From: an uncultured Paracoccaceae bacterium
GTDB taxonomy: Bacteria; Pseudomonadota; Alphaproteobacteria; Rhodobacterales; Rhodobacteraceae
Assembly: GCA_958439195.1 (NCBI GenBank)
Contig: OY288167.1
Location: forward strand, 1 to 64,000
DNA: 64,000 nucleotides
Direction of reading: 5' to 3'
Shown here one piece after another: positions 1 to 8,981 of the stretch (position 1 is the stretch's first letter; every line of letters begins with the position of its first letter). A model generated the notes under the pieces. That model saw only the letters and a list, made by a program, of their open reading frames with translations. It was not told the origin of the DNA and did no database searches. The translations under genes and the position numbers were made by a program.

Positions 1-2
1 CG

Positions 3-2756
3 TCGGTCGTGACCCGCCCTGCGGGCGAGGTGGCCACCGGCGCGGCGCGGGTGCGCACCGGCGAGGAACGGCGCGCAGCGGATGATATTGGCGATATTGC
101 GCTTCGCGTGGCCCCGGATGGCAATGTGCTGCGCATCCGTGATGTCGCCACGATCCGTGTCGAAGGTGCTGATCGTGGGCGCGCGGCCTTTGTCGGCGCG
201 AACCCGGCCATGGTGATCCGGGTGGAACGCGGGCCAGAGGGCGATGCCATCGACATCCAGGCGCGGGTCGCCGATGCGGCGGTGGCGATGCGCCCCAGCC
301 TGCCCGAAGGCGTGACGGTTGATCTGGTGCGGACGCGGGCCGATCAGATCAGCGACCGGCTGATGCTGATGCTGGACAATGCGCTGAGCGGGTTGGTTCT
401 GGTGCTGTTGATGCTTTTCCTGTTCCTGAACGGGCGTATCGCGCTTTGGGTCGCGGCGGGGATACCGGTGGCGGTGCTGGCCGCGATTGCCGTGATGTGG
501 CTGGGTGGGCTGACGCTGAACATGATTTCGCTGTTTGCACTGATCCTGGTGCTGGGCGTGATCGTGGACGATTCCATCGTGGTGGGCGAACATGCCGATT
601 TCCGCGTGCGCCATATGGGCGAGGCACCCGTGGTGGCGGCGGAACGGGCGGCGGTGCGGATGGCGGGGCCGGTGCTGGCGTCCACCATCACTACGGTGAT
701 CGCCTTTCTGGCGCTGGCGGCGATTGGCGGGCGGTTCGGTGATCTGATAAAGGATATTCCACTGACGGTGATGGCGGTTCTGCTGGCGTCGCTGATCGAG
801 TGTTTTCTGATCCTGCCCAATCATATGGCCCATGCCTTGGCGGATTCGGTGAAGGAGAAGTGGTATGACGCGCCCAGCCGGTTCACCAACCGGCAGTTGG
901 ACCGGTTCAAGATCGCGGTGATGAAGCCGTTGATGCGCGGTGTGATTGTGGCGCGCTATCCCGTGTTGGCGGCGGCGGTGCTGGCCCTGGCGGTGCAGGC
1001 GGCGCTGTTTTTGCGGGGGGATGTGCAATTCCGCTTTTTCAACGCGCCAGAGCAGGGATCGCTGAGCGGTAATTTCGCCATGCTGCCGGGGGCCACCCGC
1101 GCCGATACGATGGCGATGATGGCCGAGGTGCAGCGCGCGGTGGATGCCGTGGGCGCGGAGTTTGAGGCAGAATACGGGGTGAACCCGGTGGCCTTTGTGA
1201 TGGCCGAAGTGGGCGGCGGGTCGGGGCGCGGCCTTTCGGGTGCGGCGACGCGGGATGCCGATCTGCTGGGTGGTATATCGGTTGAAATCATCAACCCCGA
1301 CCTGCGGCCCTATTCGGCGAATGTCTTTATCGCGGCGGTGGAGGCCGAAGTGCGCCGCCCCCCGCTGCTGGAGGAGTTGAGCTTTCGCGGCGGGCGGTTT
1401 GGCCCCGGCGGTTCGGCCCTTTCGGTGGATTTCTATGGGGCGGATGCGGCGGTTCTGAAGACGGCGGCCGAGGCGTTGAAGGCCCGGCTGGCGGTGTTTC
1501 CCGAAGTGTCGGGGCTGGAGGATACGCTGGCCTATGACAAGGAGGAGCTGGTCCTGAACCTGACCCCTACGGGGCAGGCGATGGGGTTTTCCATCGATAC
1601 GCTGGCCGCCGATCTGCGCGACATGCTGGGCGGGATCGAGGCGGCGACTTATCCCGATGGTCCGCGATCGGCGGCGATCCAGGTGGAATTGCCCGAAGGT
1701 GAGTTGACGGCGGATTTTCTGGACCGCACGCAGATGCGGACTGTGGGCCAGGATGGGGCGGCGGTGTATGTGCCGCTGGCCGATATCGTGACGGTGGCGC
1801 AGGCGGCGGGGTTTTCGTCGGTGGTGCGGGAAAACGGGCTGCGGGTGGTGACGGTTTCCGGTGATCTGGCCGAGGATGACGCAGGCCGGGCGAGCGAGAT
1901 TCAGGCCGCGCTGCGGGCGGAGATCGTGCCAGGCGTGGAGCAGGATTTCGGCGTGCGGGCGCGGTTTTCGGGCCAAGCGGAACAGGAGCGCGAGTTCCTG
2001 AGCGGGGCGACGGTGGCGGTGTTTCTGGCGCTGTTGGGCATTTACCTGTGCCTTGCGTGGATTTTCGCCAGTTGGACCCGGCCGCTTGTGGTGATGTCGG
2101 TCATTCCCTTTGGGCTGGTCGGCGCGATCTTTGGCCATTGGTATTGGGGGGTGGCGCTGTCGATGTTTTCCATCGTGGGGATCATCGGCATGTCGGGGAT
2201 CATCGTGAACGATTCCATCGTGCTGGTATCGACGATTGACGACTATGCCAAAAAGCGTGGGCTGATTCCGGCGGTGGTGGATGCGGTGGCCGATCGGTTG
2301 CGCCCGGTCTTGCTGACCACGCTGACGACGGTGCTGGGCCTTGCGCCGCTGTTGTTCGAGCGGTCGTCGCAGGCCGAGTTCCTGAAGCCCACGGTGGTGA
2401 CGCTGGTCTTTGGGTTGGGTTTCGGGATGGTGCTGGTGCTGCTGGTGGTGCCGGCGATCACGGTGGTGCAGGCCGATTTTGGCGCGCGCTTCCGGGCGCT
2501 GCGGCGGGCCTTGCGGCGGCGTGGGGATGGACGGATGCGCCGTGCCGTGGGGGGGGCGACGCTGGCGGTTGTGGTGCTGCTGATGGCGGTGATGGGGCCG
2601 GTGATGGCGGGCGGGGCCTTGCCCGGATGGGTGGTGGTGGTGTGGCCGGGGCTTGCGGCATTGCCGGTGGGGATAGCGGCGTTGGCGCTGGTGGTGCTGG
2701 GCGCGGCGGTTGTGACAGCGGGTGTATGGGCGAACGGGCGAAGGCGCAGGGTTTAA
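3..2756 (+). CDS. RND-family efflux transporter permease, 5' end outside window
   Basis: Inner-membrane proton-driven pump of the AcrB/HAE1 type, which works with a periplasmic adaptor and outer-membrane channel. The reading frame is open to the window edge, so the N-terminus (first membrane helix and part of the porter domain) is missing; about 917 residues are visible. Two pseudo-symmetric membrane blocks are seen. In the first, the motif GVIVDDSIVV carries the paired aspartates of helix 4 used in proton relay; in the second, the matching position reads GIIVNDSIVL. A periplasmic porter/docking region separates them. After the expected twelfth helix the protein continues about 95 residues with an arginine-rich loop and two or three more hydrophobic segments, longer than usual. 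Substrate is not predictable. The adaptor gene would be expected upstream, outside the window. Confidence 0.9.
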   Translation, partial: SVVTRPAGEVATGAARVRTGEERRAADDIGDIALRVAPDGNVLRIRDVATIRVEGADRGRAAFVGANPAMVIRVERGPEGDAIDIQARVADAAVAMRPSLPEGVTVDLVRTRADQISDRLMLMLDNALSGLVLVLLMLFLFLNGRIALWVAAGIPVAVLAAIAVMWLGGLTLNMISLFALILVLGVIVDDSIVVGEHADFRVRHMGEAPVVAAERAAVRMAGPVLASTITTVIAFLALAAIGGRFGDLIKDIPLTVMAVLLASLIECFLILPNHMAHALADSVKEKWYDAPSRFTNRQLDRFKIAVMKPLMRGVIVARYPVLAAAVLALAVQAALFLRGDVQFRFFNAPEQGSLSGNFAMLPGATRADTMAMMAEVQRAVDAVGAEFEAEYGVNPVAFVMAEVGGGSGRGLSGAATRDADLLGGISVEIINPDLRPYSANVFIAAVEAEVRRPPLLEELSFRGGRFGPGGSALSVDFYGADAAVLKTAAEALKARLAVFPEVSGLEDTLAYDKEELVLNLTPTGQAMGFSIDTLAADLRDMLGGIEAATYPDGPRSAAIQVELPEGELTADFLDRTQMRTVGQDGAAVYVPLADIVTVAQAAGFSSVVRENGLRVVTVSGDLAEDDAGRASEIQAALRAEIVPGVEQDFGVRARFSGQAEQEREFLSGATVAVFLALLGIYLCLAWIFASWTRPLVVMSVIPFGLVGAIFGHWYWGVALSMFSIVGIIGMSGIIVNDSIVLVSTIDDYAKKRGLIPAVVDAVADRLRPVLLTTLTTVLGLAPLLFERSSQAEFLKPTVVTLVFGLGFGMVLVLLVVPAITVVQADFGARFRALRRALRRRGDGRMRRAVGGATLAVVVLLMAVMGPVMAGGALPGWVVVVWPGLAALPVGIAALALVVLGAAVVTAGVWANGRRRRV

Positions 2757-2787
2757 CGCGTGGGTTAGCCGGTCAGCGCGTAGCGCG

Positions 2788-3588
2788 TCAATTTGCCGGG
2801 CAACCCCGGATTTCCACGGCGCGGTCGTCCGATATGACGGTGACAGTTACCCCGGACCTGTCCAGAGCAAAGGGCGTGCCTTGGGGTGGGACCATTTCGG
2901 CGCTGGCGGTCAGGGTGGCGCCGTTTCGCTGGGCGGTGGATTCCGACACCCAGACATCCGACAGCCCGCTTTCAAACACCACCAGTTCCTGCCCGCCTTG
3001 TGGGGGCAGTTTCATTGTTGCGGTGATGCGCAACCCGTCACTGATCGGGTCAACCGCGCAGCCGATGTCTGCAAGCCCCGCCTGACGGGCCGTGATCGGG
3101 CGGTCGGCAAGGGCGGCGTCGATCACCGCATCCGGCGCGCCCGGCCCGGCAAGCAGCGTGTCCAGCGACAGGTTGGCGGGGACGCAGATGTCATCGCAGA
3201 CGCCCAGATCAACCGTTGCTTTCAGGCGCACGGGAAGTGACGGATCGGTGGGGATCACCTCGATCGGCAGAACGAGTTCGCCCTTGTAACCGACGGTTTG
3301 CAAGCCGTTTACAGTGAACACATGCGGGCGTGGCCAATGAAAGCGGACAGCGCGCAGGTTTTCGCTGCCTGACCAGTTGAAGCTGGGCGGTATCCCGGCG
3401 TCACCGGGGCTGCGCCAGTAGGTTTTCCACCCCGGTGCCATCGTCAGGTGAAGCGCGGTCATATGCGCACCGCCGCTGGCCTGCCAACCACTGCGCATAT
3501 CGCCCGACAGCACGTCTTCTTGCGAAAACGCAGATGCCGATGTGGCGGGAATCAACAAGAGGAGGGCAAGGAGCGGCGTTCTGGACAT
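2788..3588 (-). CDS. Periplasmic DsbD alpha-domain-like protein
   Basis: This 266-residue protein resembles the N-terminal (alpha) domain of the thiol:disulfide interchange protein DsbD, here standing alone without the membrane and thioredoxin parts. A signal peptide occupies about residues 1-21 (MSRTPLLALLLL...SASA). Cys131 and Cys135 (CDDIC) sit where DsbD-alpha places its redox pair. The frame is open further upstream, but ATG 3588 directly precedes the signal peptide, so this start was chosen. It faces away from yqgE. Such stand-alone domains occur in Rhodobacterales and are related to ScsB-type copper-tolerance proteins; electron transfer to periplasmic partners is inferred from the family. 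Confidence 0.82.
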   Translation of the reverse strand: MSRTPLLALLLLIPATSASAFSQEDVLSGDMRSGWQASGGAHMTALHLTMAPGWKTYWRSPGDAGIPPSFNWSGSENLRAVRFHWPRPHVFTVNGLQTVGYKGELVLPIEVIPTDPSLPVRLKATVDLGVCDDICVPANLSLDTLLAGPGAPDAVIDAALADRPITARQAGLADIGCAVDPISDGLRITATMKLPPQGGQELVVFESGLSDVWVSESTAQRNGATLTASAEMVPPQGTPFALDRSGVTVTVISDDRAVEIRGCPAN

Positions 3589-3715
3589 GCTGCCAAAATA
3601 GGCAGGCGGGCCGGAATGGGAAATCACGTTCCAGAGAAACCATGTGTCAGAATTCCCCTTGAGGCGGGGGCGCAACAGTCCCATCTTGTAGGGGCGCGGA
3701 CAGGAGGGTGGCCAA

Positions 3716-4279
3716 ATGGCGGAACTGGATCTGGACGGAAAGCTGTTGGTGGCGATGCCGGGGATGGGCGATCCGCGCTTTGAGAAAAGCGTCATCCTGA
3801 TCTGCGCGCATTCCGCGGATGGGGCAATGGGCCTGATCGTGAACCGCCCGGCGCGTGATCTGACGTTTGGCAATTTGCTGGATCAGTTGTCGATCCCCCG
3901 CGCGCCTGCCGGGCGTGACATCCGGGTTCATTCCGGTGGGCCGGTGGAACGGGGGCGTGGATTCGTGCTGCATTCGCCCGATTATACCGGCGGGCCTGCG
4001 ACGATGCGCATTGCACATGGTTATGGCATGACGGCCACGCTGGATATTCTGGAGGCGCTGGCGCGTGGCGAAGGGCCGGCGCGGGCCTTGCTGGCGCTGG
4101 GCTATTCCGGCTGGGGGCCGGGGCAGTTGGAGGCGGAGATCCGCGCCAATGGCTGGCTGATCGCCGATGCGCCAGCGGACCTGGTCTTTTCGCCCGATGA
4201 TGCGGGAAAATGGGTGGGGGCGTTGCGCGGCATGGGGATTGACCCGTTGATGCTGTCTGCGGCCGCGGGGCGGGCTTGA
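3716..4279 (+). CDS. YqgE/AlgH family protein (UPF0301)
   Basis: A 187-residue cytosolic protein of the YqgE/AlgH family, recognised by its N-terminal signature: LLVAMPGMGDPRFEKSVIL followed by GAMGLIVNRP, and a later HSGGPV segment. Length fits the family (about 185-200). The ATG has a strong ribosome-binding site, AGGAGG, about ten bases upstream. The biochemical role is not established; AlgH was linked to alginate regulation in Pseudomonas. It is convergent with the ALDH16 gene, and the space between them holds two long perfect hairpins (see 4298-4394). Confidence 0.93.
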   Translation: MAELDLDGKLLVAMPGMGDPRFEKSVILICAHSADGAMGLIVNRPARDLTFGNLLDQLSIPRAPAGRDIRVHSGGPVERGRGFVLHSPDYTGGPATMRIAHGYGMTATLDILEALARGEGPARALLALGYSGWGPGQLEAEIRANGWLIADAPADLVFSPDDAGKWVGALRGMGIDPLMLSAAAGRA

Positions 4280-4297
4280 AGGGGCCGCAAATTTTTC

Positions 4298-4394
4298 CGG
4301 TAAGAATTTGCGGCGTAGGCAAATTCTTACCGTAAGATTTTTGGGACTTTGCAAAAGGCCCAGAGGGCAAAAGTTTTCTGAGAAAACTTTTGCC
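4298..4394. repeat. Two tandem perfect hairpins between convergent genes
   Basis: The first hairpin pairs 4298-4311 with 4319-4332 (14 bp, loop GGCGTAG). The second pairs 4366-4378 with 4382-4394 (13 bp, three-base loop TGA). The second begins directly after the stop codon of the minus-strand ALDH16 gene, so it probably caps or terminates that message. Between them an imperfect GGG-CTTT/AAAG-CCC element is visible. The same layout, two adjacent perfect stems after a stop codon, recurs at 58740-58786, suggesting a repetitive extragenic palindrome family. Confidence 0.8.
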
Positions 4395-6737
4395 TCACTC
4401 GCCGTAGGGCACCCAGACTGTCTTGATCGCGGTGGCGTGGCGCAGGAATTCCCGCCCCTCGCCCATTACCCCCATCCAGTCGCGCGTCCGGGCGTTGTTC
4501 ACCCAGGTGCGTTTCAGGTTGGCGGCGGATTCCGCCTCGATCAGCGCGGAAAGATCGGTCGAGGAGAAGGACCACAGCGCATCCATATCCATGTGGCCCG
4601 CCATCGGCTTGGCCAGTTCGGCATGGCTGCCGGTCACGATGTTGACCACCCCTGCCGGCAGGTCCGAGGTTTCCAGCACCTGATAAAGGTCCGTCGCTGC
4701 CAGCGGAAAGGGGTTTGACGGCACCAGCACGCAGGTATTGCCCATCGCAATCGCCGGGGCCATGACCGAGATCAGGCCCAGAAGCGGTGCCTCATCGGGG
4801 CAAAGCGCGCCGATCACGCCCACGGGTTCGTTCAGGGCCAGTGCGATGCCACGGATCGGGACGGATTTGGCCTGCCCGTCGTATTTGTCGGACCATGCGG
4901 CATAGGTGAAGAGGCGGGCGATGCTGACCTCGACCTCTGTCCTGCCATCCTTGCCGGTCAGGTCGCGCAGGCGCGTGGCAAATTCGTCCGCGCGGGCCGA
5001 CAGGTTTTCGGCGATGTAATACAGGATCTGCGCGCGGTTGTGGCCGGTGGCCTTGCCCCAGCCCTTGGCGGCATGGGCCGCTTCGACCGCGTTGCGAATG
5101 TCCTTGCGGTTGCCAAGGCCCACATGGCCCAGCAATTTGCCCTTGGGCGAGAATACCGCGCGGGAATATCCGCCATCGGGGCGGGCCTGTTTGCCGCCGA
5201 TGAAGAGTTTGGCGGTGCGGTCCAGCGTGGGCGCATCAAAGCTGCTGGGTTCGGGGGTGGCGGTGATGGGTTTTAGCGGCTTTGCGGTGGTGGTGGGTTT
5301 GAGATAGGCCAACAGCCCCTCCCACCCGCCCTCGCGGCCGAAACCGGATTCGCGCACGCCGCCAAAGCCTGCGGCGGCATCGAACAGGTTGGTGGCGTTC
5401 ACCCAGACCACGCCCGCCTTGACCTTGGGCGCGATGTCGAGGGCGAGGTTGACGTTTTCTGTCCAGATGCTGGCGGCAAGGCCAAAGCGGGTGTTGTTGG
5501 CCAGATCGACCGCCTCTGTCGGGGTGCGGAAGGTCATCGACACGAGGACGGGGCCAAAGATTTCTTCCTGCATCAGGCGGGATGCGGTGCCGAGGCCGGT
5601 GATGAGCGTGGGCGGGTAGTAGCAGCCGCCTGTGGGCAGGGGGGTGTTGGCGTGGTAGATCACGCCGTCCGATCCGTTCACCATATCGGTGATGGTGGCC
5701 AGTTGCACGGGGTCCACCACCGCGCCCACGTCGATGCATTTGTCCAGCGGGTCGCCGATGCGCAGGCCGTCCATGCGGCGTTTCAGTTTTTCGTGGAACC
5801 GATCGGCGATGCCTTCCTGCACCAGAAGGCGCGATCCGGCGCAGCAGACCTGGCCCTGATTGAACCAGATGGCATCGACCAGCCCTTCGATGGCGCTGTC
5901 GATATCGGCATCGTCAAAGACGATGTAGGGGGATTTGCCCCCGAGTTCGAGCGTCAGCGCCTTGCCGGTTCCGGCGGTGGCGCGGCGGATGGCGCGGCCC
6001 ACGGGGGTGGAGCCGGTGAAGGCGATCTTGTCCACGCCCGAATGGGCGACCAGCGCGGCCCCGGTTTCCCCATCGCCGGTGACGATGTTCAGAACGCCTT
6101 TGGGCAGACCCGCCTCACGCGTGATTTCTGCGAAAAGGAGGGCTGTGAGGGGGGTGTATTCGGCAGGTTTCAGGACGATGGTGTTGCCCGCGGCCAGCGC
6201 GGGGGCGACCTTCCAGGCCAGCATCAGCAGCGGGAAATTCCACGGGATCACCGCGCCGCAGACGCCGTGGGGGGCGTGGCCGGGAAGTTCGCTGTCCATC
6301 AACTGGGCAAGGCCCGCGTGATAGTAGAAATGCCGCGCCACCAACGGCACGTCAATATCGCGGCTTTCGCGGATGGGTTTGCCGTTATCCATCGTTTCCA
6401 GCACGGCCAGAAGGCGGCTGTGTTTCTGGATCAGGCGGGCAAGGGCATAGAGGTATTTGGCCCGTGCATGGCCGGGCAGGCGGGCCCATTTCGGCTGGGC
6501 GCGGCGGGCGGCGGCAACGGCGGAGTCCACGTCCTTCGCCGTGCCTTGGGTGACGGAGGCGAGCGTGTCATTCGTGGCGGGGTTCTTTGTGGCAAAGCCT
6601 GCGCCGGGTTTGGCAAAGGCGCCGTCGATGAAATGGCCGAAGTTGCCCTTGTGTTTGGCCAGCCATGCCTTTGCCTCGGCATTGCCTTCCGGGGCGGGGC
6701 CGTAATCCATGCGGTCGAAGATTTCCTTGATCGTCAT
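4395..6737 (-). CDS. Two-domain aldehyde dehydrogenase, ALDH16 type
   Basis: A 780-residue fusion of a complete catalytic ALDH domain (about residues 30-490) and a second, ALDH-like C-terminal domain (about 500-780). The first domain has the NAD-pocket Asn167 (PWNF), general-base Glu264 (LELGG) and nucleophile Cys298 or Cys299 (GQVCC). The second keeps the cofactor-domain fold signature (GVIGALCPDEAPLLGL) but lacks a catalytic cysteine block. This matches ALDH16, known from animals and from bacteria including Loktanella (Rhodobacterales), where the second domain is non-catalytic. It lies four bases after deoC in one operon, suggesting that it oxidises acetaldehyde or a related aldehyde released by deoxyribose-phosphate cleavage; that substrate is inferred. 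Confidence 0.92.
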   Translation of the reverse strand: MTIKEIFDRMDYGPAPEGNAEAKAWLAKHKGNFGHFIDGAFAKPGAGFATKNPATNDTLASVTQGTAKDVDSAVAAARRAQPKWARLPGHARAKYLYALARLIQKHSRLLAVLETMDNGKPIRESRDIDVPLVARHFYYHAGLAQLMDSELPGHAPHGVCGAVIPWNFPLLMLAWKVAPALAAGNTIVLKPAEYTPLTALLFAEITREAGLPKGVLNIVTGDGETGAALVAHSGVDKIAFTGSTPVGRAIRRATAGTGKALTLELGGKSPYIVFDDADIDSAIEGLVDAIWFNQGQVCCAGSRLLVQEGIADRFHEKLKRRMDGLRIGDPLDKCIDVGAVVDPVQLATITDMVNGSDGVIYHANTPLPTGGCYYPPTLITGLGTASRLMQEEIFGPVLVSMTFRTPTEAVDLANNTRFGLAASIWTENVNLALDIAPKVKAGVVWVNATNLFDAAAGFGGVRESGFGREGGWEGLLAYLKPTTTAKPLKPITATPEPSSFDAPTLDRTAKLFIGGKQARPDGGYSRAVFSPKGKLLGHVGLGNRKDIRNAVEAAHAAKGWGKATGHNRAQILYYIAENLSARADEFATRLRDLTGKDGRTEVEVSIARLFTYAAWSDKYDGQAKSVPIRGIALALNEPVGVIGALCPDEAPLLGLISVMAPAIAMGNTCVLVPSNPFPLAATDLYQVLETSDLPAGVVNIVTGSHAELAKPMAGHMDMDALWSFSSTDLSALIEAESAANLKRTWVNNARTRDWMGVMGEGREFLRHATAIKTVWVPYGE

Positions 6738-6741
6738 GGAT

Positions 6742-7728
6742 TTATCCCATCGCGTGGCGGTTGGCGGCCGAATAGTGGCCGGTCAGGTAATGTTCCAATT
6801 GGCGTTCGATATCGCCCAGCAGGGACGACGCGCCAAAGCGGAACAGGTCGGGTTGCAGCCAGGGGTGGCCCAATTCATCCTTCATCAGCGCCAGATACAG
6901 CAGCGCATCCTTGGCCTTGGCGATGCCACCTGCGGGTTTGTAGCCGACCTTCACCCCGGTGCGATCCTGATAGTCGCGGATGGCGCGGATCATGGTGAGC
7001 GTCACGGGCAGGGTGGCGTTGACGCTTTCCTTTCCCGTGGAGGTCTTGATGAAATCCGCCCCCGCCATCATGCAGACGAGCGAGGCGCGGGCCACGTTGC
7101 GCAGGGTGGCCAGCTCGCCTGTGGCGAGGATGGCCTTTACATGGGCGTTGCCGCAGGCGGCGCGCATATCGACCATCTCATCATACAGCGCCTGCCAGTT
7201 GCCGGTCAGGACATGGCGGCGCGAGATGACGATGTCTATTTCCTGTGCGCCCGCCTTCACGCTTTCGCCGATTTCGGCGATGCGCAGGTGATAGGGGGAC
7301 AGCCCGGCGGGAAAACCGGTTGAGACGGCGGCGACCGGGATGCCCGATCCTTCCAGCGCGCGGACGGCGGTTTCGACCATGTCGTGATAGACGCAGACAG
7401 CCCCGGTTTTCAGCCCCTCCATCCCCAGCTTTTCCAGCATCCAGGGGGCGACGGGCTGGCGGGCCTTGGCACAGAGGCGCTGCACGCGCCCTGCCGTGTC
7501 ATCGCCTGACAGGGTGGTCAGGTCGATCAGGCTGACGGCTTTCAGCAGCCAAGCGGCCTGAAACTCTTTCTTCACCGAGCGGCGGCCGCCCAAGGTGGCG
7601 GCGCGACGTTCGATGGCCGAGGTGTTGGCCTGCACGGCGGCGACCCAATCCAGATCAAGCGGCATTCCCGGATTGCGGGGATGAGCGACCTGCGGAAGTT
7701 GGGTCTGACTGGGTGTAACTGTCTGCAC
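6742..7728 (-). CDS. deoC: Deoxyribose-phosphate aldolase
   Basis: Class I aldolase splitting 2-deoxyribose-5-phosphate into acetaldehyde and glyceraldehyde-3-phosphate in deoxynucleoside catabolism. Catalytic features are visible: Schiff-base Lys228 in FIKTSTGK, proton-relay Lys264 in VGYKPAGG and Asp165 in QEIDIV. At 328 residues it belongs to the longer subfamily with an N-terminal extension of about 60 residues. The frame is open to 7761, but a GTG at 7728 has a strong Shine-Dalgarno (AAGGGAGG, about five bases upstream) and was chosen as start. It is the first gene of an operon with the ALDH16 gene, which may consume the acetaldehyde product. Confidence 0.94.
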   Translation of the reverse strand: MQTVTPSQTQLPQVAHPRNPGMPLDLDWVAAVQANTSAIERRAATLGGRRSVKKEFQAAWLLKAVSLIDLTTLSGDDTAGRVQRLCAKARQPVAPWMLEKLGMEGLKTGAVCVYHDMVETAVRALEGSGIPVAAVSTGFPAGLSPYHLRIAEIGESVKAGAQEIDIVISRRHVLTGNWQALYDEMVDMRAACGNAHVKAILATGELATLRNVARASLVCMMAGADFIKTSTGKESVNATLPVTLTMIRAIRDYQDRTGVKVGYKPAGGIAKAKDALLYLALMKDELGHPWLQPDLFRFGASSLLGDIERQLEHYLTGHYSAANRHAMG

Positions 7729-7821
7729 GCGGTCCTCCCTTCGGACCGGGCGAAGATGCAACGCCCCGCGCCCCCGCGCAAGGGCGGGGTGGGAGGGATG
7801 CGCGGTTATTTGACCATTTGA

Positions 7822-8226
7822 TCAGGAATCGTGGCCCGTATTACGGCTGGGCAGCAGTGGTTCCGCGCCTTCGGTGGTCTTGTCAAAGGTGGCCCAGTCG
7901 CGGCTGACGCCGGTTTCGGGGATCTTGCCGTCGTAATGGCGCGAATGCAGATGCACCTTGGACAGGTAATTCGCGGTGATTGGAGCGGTGACGAAGATGA
8001 ACACCATCACCAGCACCTCTTGCCAGGAAAAGCCGGTGCCGATCATCAGGCCATGCAGCATGGACCCGATCAGCGCCGTGCCGACGCCGATGGTGGATGC
8101 CTTGGTCGGCGCATGAAGGCGCTGCATCCGGTCTTTCAGCCGCATCAGGCCATAGCTGCCTGTCAGGCCAAAGATGCCACCGATGACCAGCAGGGCGGAA
8201 ATGAAAATTTCGAGCGCATACATCAT
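7822..8226 (-). CDS. mnhG: Mrp/Pha cation:proton antiporter subunit G
   Basis: Last gene of the antiporter operon; 134 residues with three hydrophobic segments typical of MrpG/PhaG. The conserved segment GLMRLKDRMQRLHAPTKAST is diagnostic of the subunit. The start (MMYALEIF) at 8226 overlaps the mnhF stop codon as ATGA, showing translational coupling. A hydrophilic C-terminal tail of about 35 residues follows the last helix. The upstream-extended frame starting at 8496 is the shadow of mnhF. The subunit is needed for the hetero-oligomeric Mrp complex in the inner membrane but is not itself the ion path. Confidence 0.92.
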   Translation of the reverse strand: MMYALEIFISALLVIGGIFGLTGSYGLMRLKDRMQRLHAPTKASTIGVGTALIGSMLHGLMIGTGFSWQEVLVMVFIFVTAPITANYLSKVHLHSRHYDGKIPETGVSRDWATFDKTTEGAEPLLPSRNTGHDS

Positions 8227-8492
8227 TCGATCACGCTGCCCCGCAGGAGGTATTTGCAAAAGGCGACAGTGCCGACAAAGCCTGTCATGGCGAACAGCAT
8301 CGCCGCTTCGAAGTTGATGCCTTGCCCGGTTTGGATGCCATACAGAACGATGATGGCAATGACGTTCACCACCATCGTATCCAGCGCCAGGACGCGGTCG
8401 GCCACGGTGGGGCCGATGGACAGGCGCCACAGGTTCAGGATCAGGCCAAGGCCAAAACAGGCAAGTGCGAAGCCAAGCGCATAGGTGATCAT
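8223..8492 (-). CDS. mnhF: Mrp/Pha cation:proton antiporter subunit F
   Basis: An 89-residue protein with three predicted membrane helices. The segment RLSIGPTVADRVLALDT in the first cytoplasmic loop is the MrpF/PhaF signature. It overlaps mnhE by four bases at its start and mnhG by four at its end, the usual coupling in Mrp operons. It acts as a structural subunit of the multi-protein Na+(K+)/H+ antiporter. Confidence 0.93.
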   Translation of the reverse strand: MITYALGFALACFGLGLILNLWRLSIGPTVADRVLALDTMVVNVIAIIVLYGIQTGQGINFEAAMLFAMTGFVGTVAFCKYLLRGSVIE

Positions 8493-8980
8493 TCAAAGAT
8501 CCTCTTCAGCCGGGTTTCATAGCGCGACTTGATGTCGTCGCGGATGGCGTCGGGGTCGGGCGCGTGCAGCGAATGGATCAGCAGCACACGGCCACAGGCC
8601 GACATGTCGGCGGTCACGGTGCCGGGGGTCATGGTGATGGTGCCAGCCAGCATGGCAATCGCTTCGGGTGATTTCAGGTCGATCGGGACGCGGACCCAAT
8701 TGGTGCGGATCTTGTCCTGCGGCATGAACAGCACGATTTTTGCAACCGTGATGTTGGCAAGGATCACATCCCACAACACCAGCAGGACATAGGACAGCAA
8801 GGCCCGCAAGCTGTTCAGCTTTGGGCTGGTGGGCCAGTAGGGCGCTGTGATCAGTGGGATCGCCGTGGCAAGGAAGATGGCCATGACGAGACTGCCGATC
8901 TTCCATTGGTTGACCAGCAGGAACCATGTCAGGACCAGGAACAGCGACAGGTAGGGATGGGGATAGAGGCGGCGAAGCAT
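8489..8980 (-). CDS. mnhE: Mrp/Pha cation:proton antiporter subunit E
   Basis: A 163-residue membrane protein of the MrpE/PhaE family. N-terminal helices are followed by the characteristic IGTITMTPGTVTAD-like segment (here AGTITMTPGTVTAD) and a C-terminal cytosolic tail ending in a charged stretch (DDIKSRYETRLKRIFE). It begins one base after the mnhD stop codon and overlaps mnhF by four bases. In studied Mrp systems the E subunit is important for activity and assembly. Confidence 0.93.
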   Translation of the reverse strand: MLRRLYPHPYLSLFLVLTWFLLVNQWKIGSLVMAIFLATAIPLITAPYWPTSPKLNSLRALLSYVLLVLWDVILANITVAKIVLFMPQDKIRTNWVRVPIDLKSPEAIAMLAGTITMTPGTVTADMSACGRVLLIHSLHAPDPDAIRDDIKSRYETRLKRIFE

Positions 8981-8981
8981 G

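Noticed and set aside
7762..7821. Terminator for the mrp operon
   Set aside because: A GC-rich inverted repeat is present, but there is no T run on the minus strand and pairing is imperfect.
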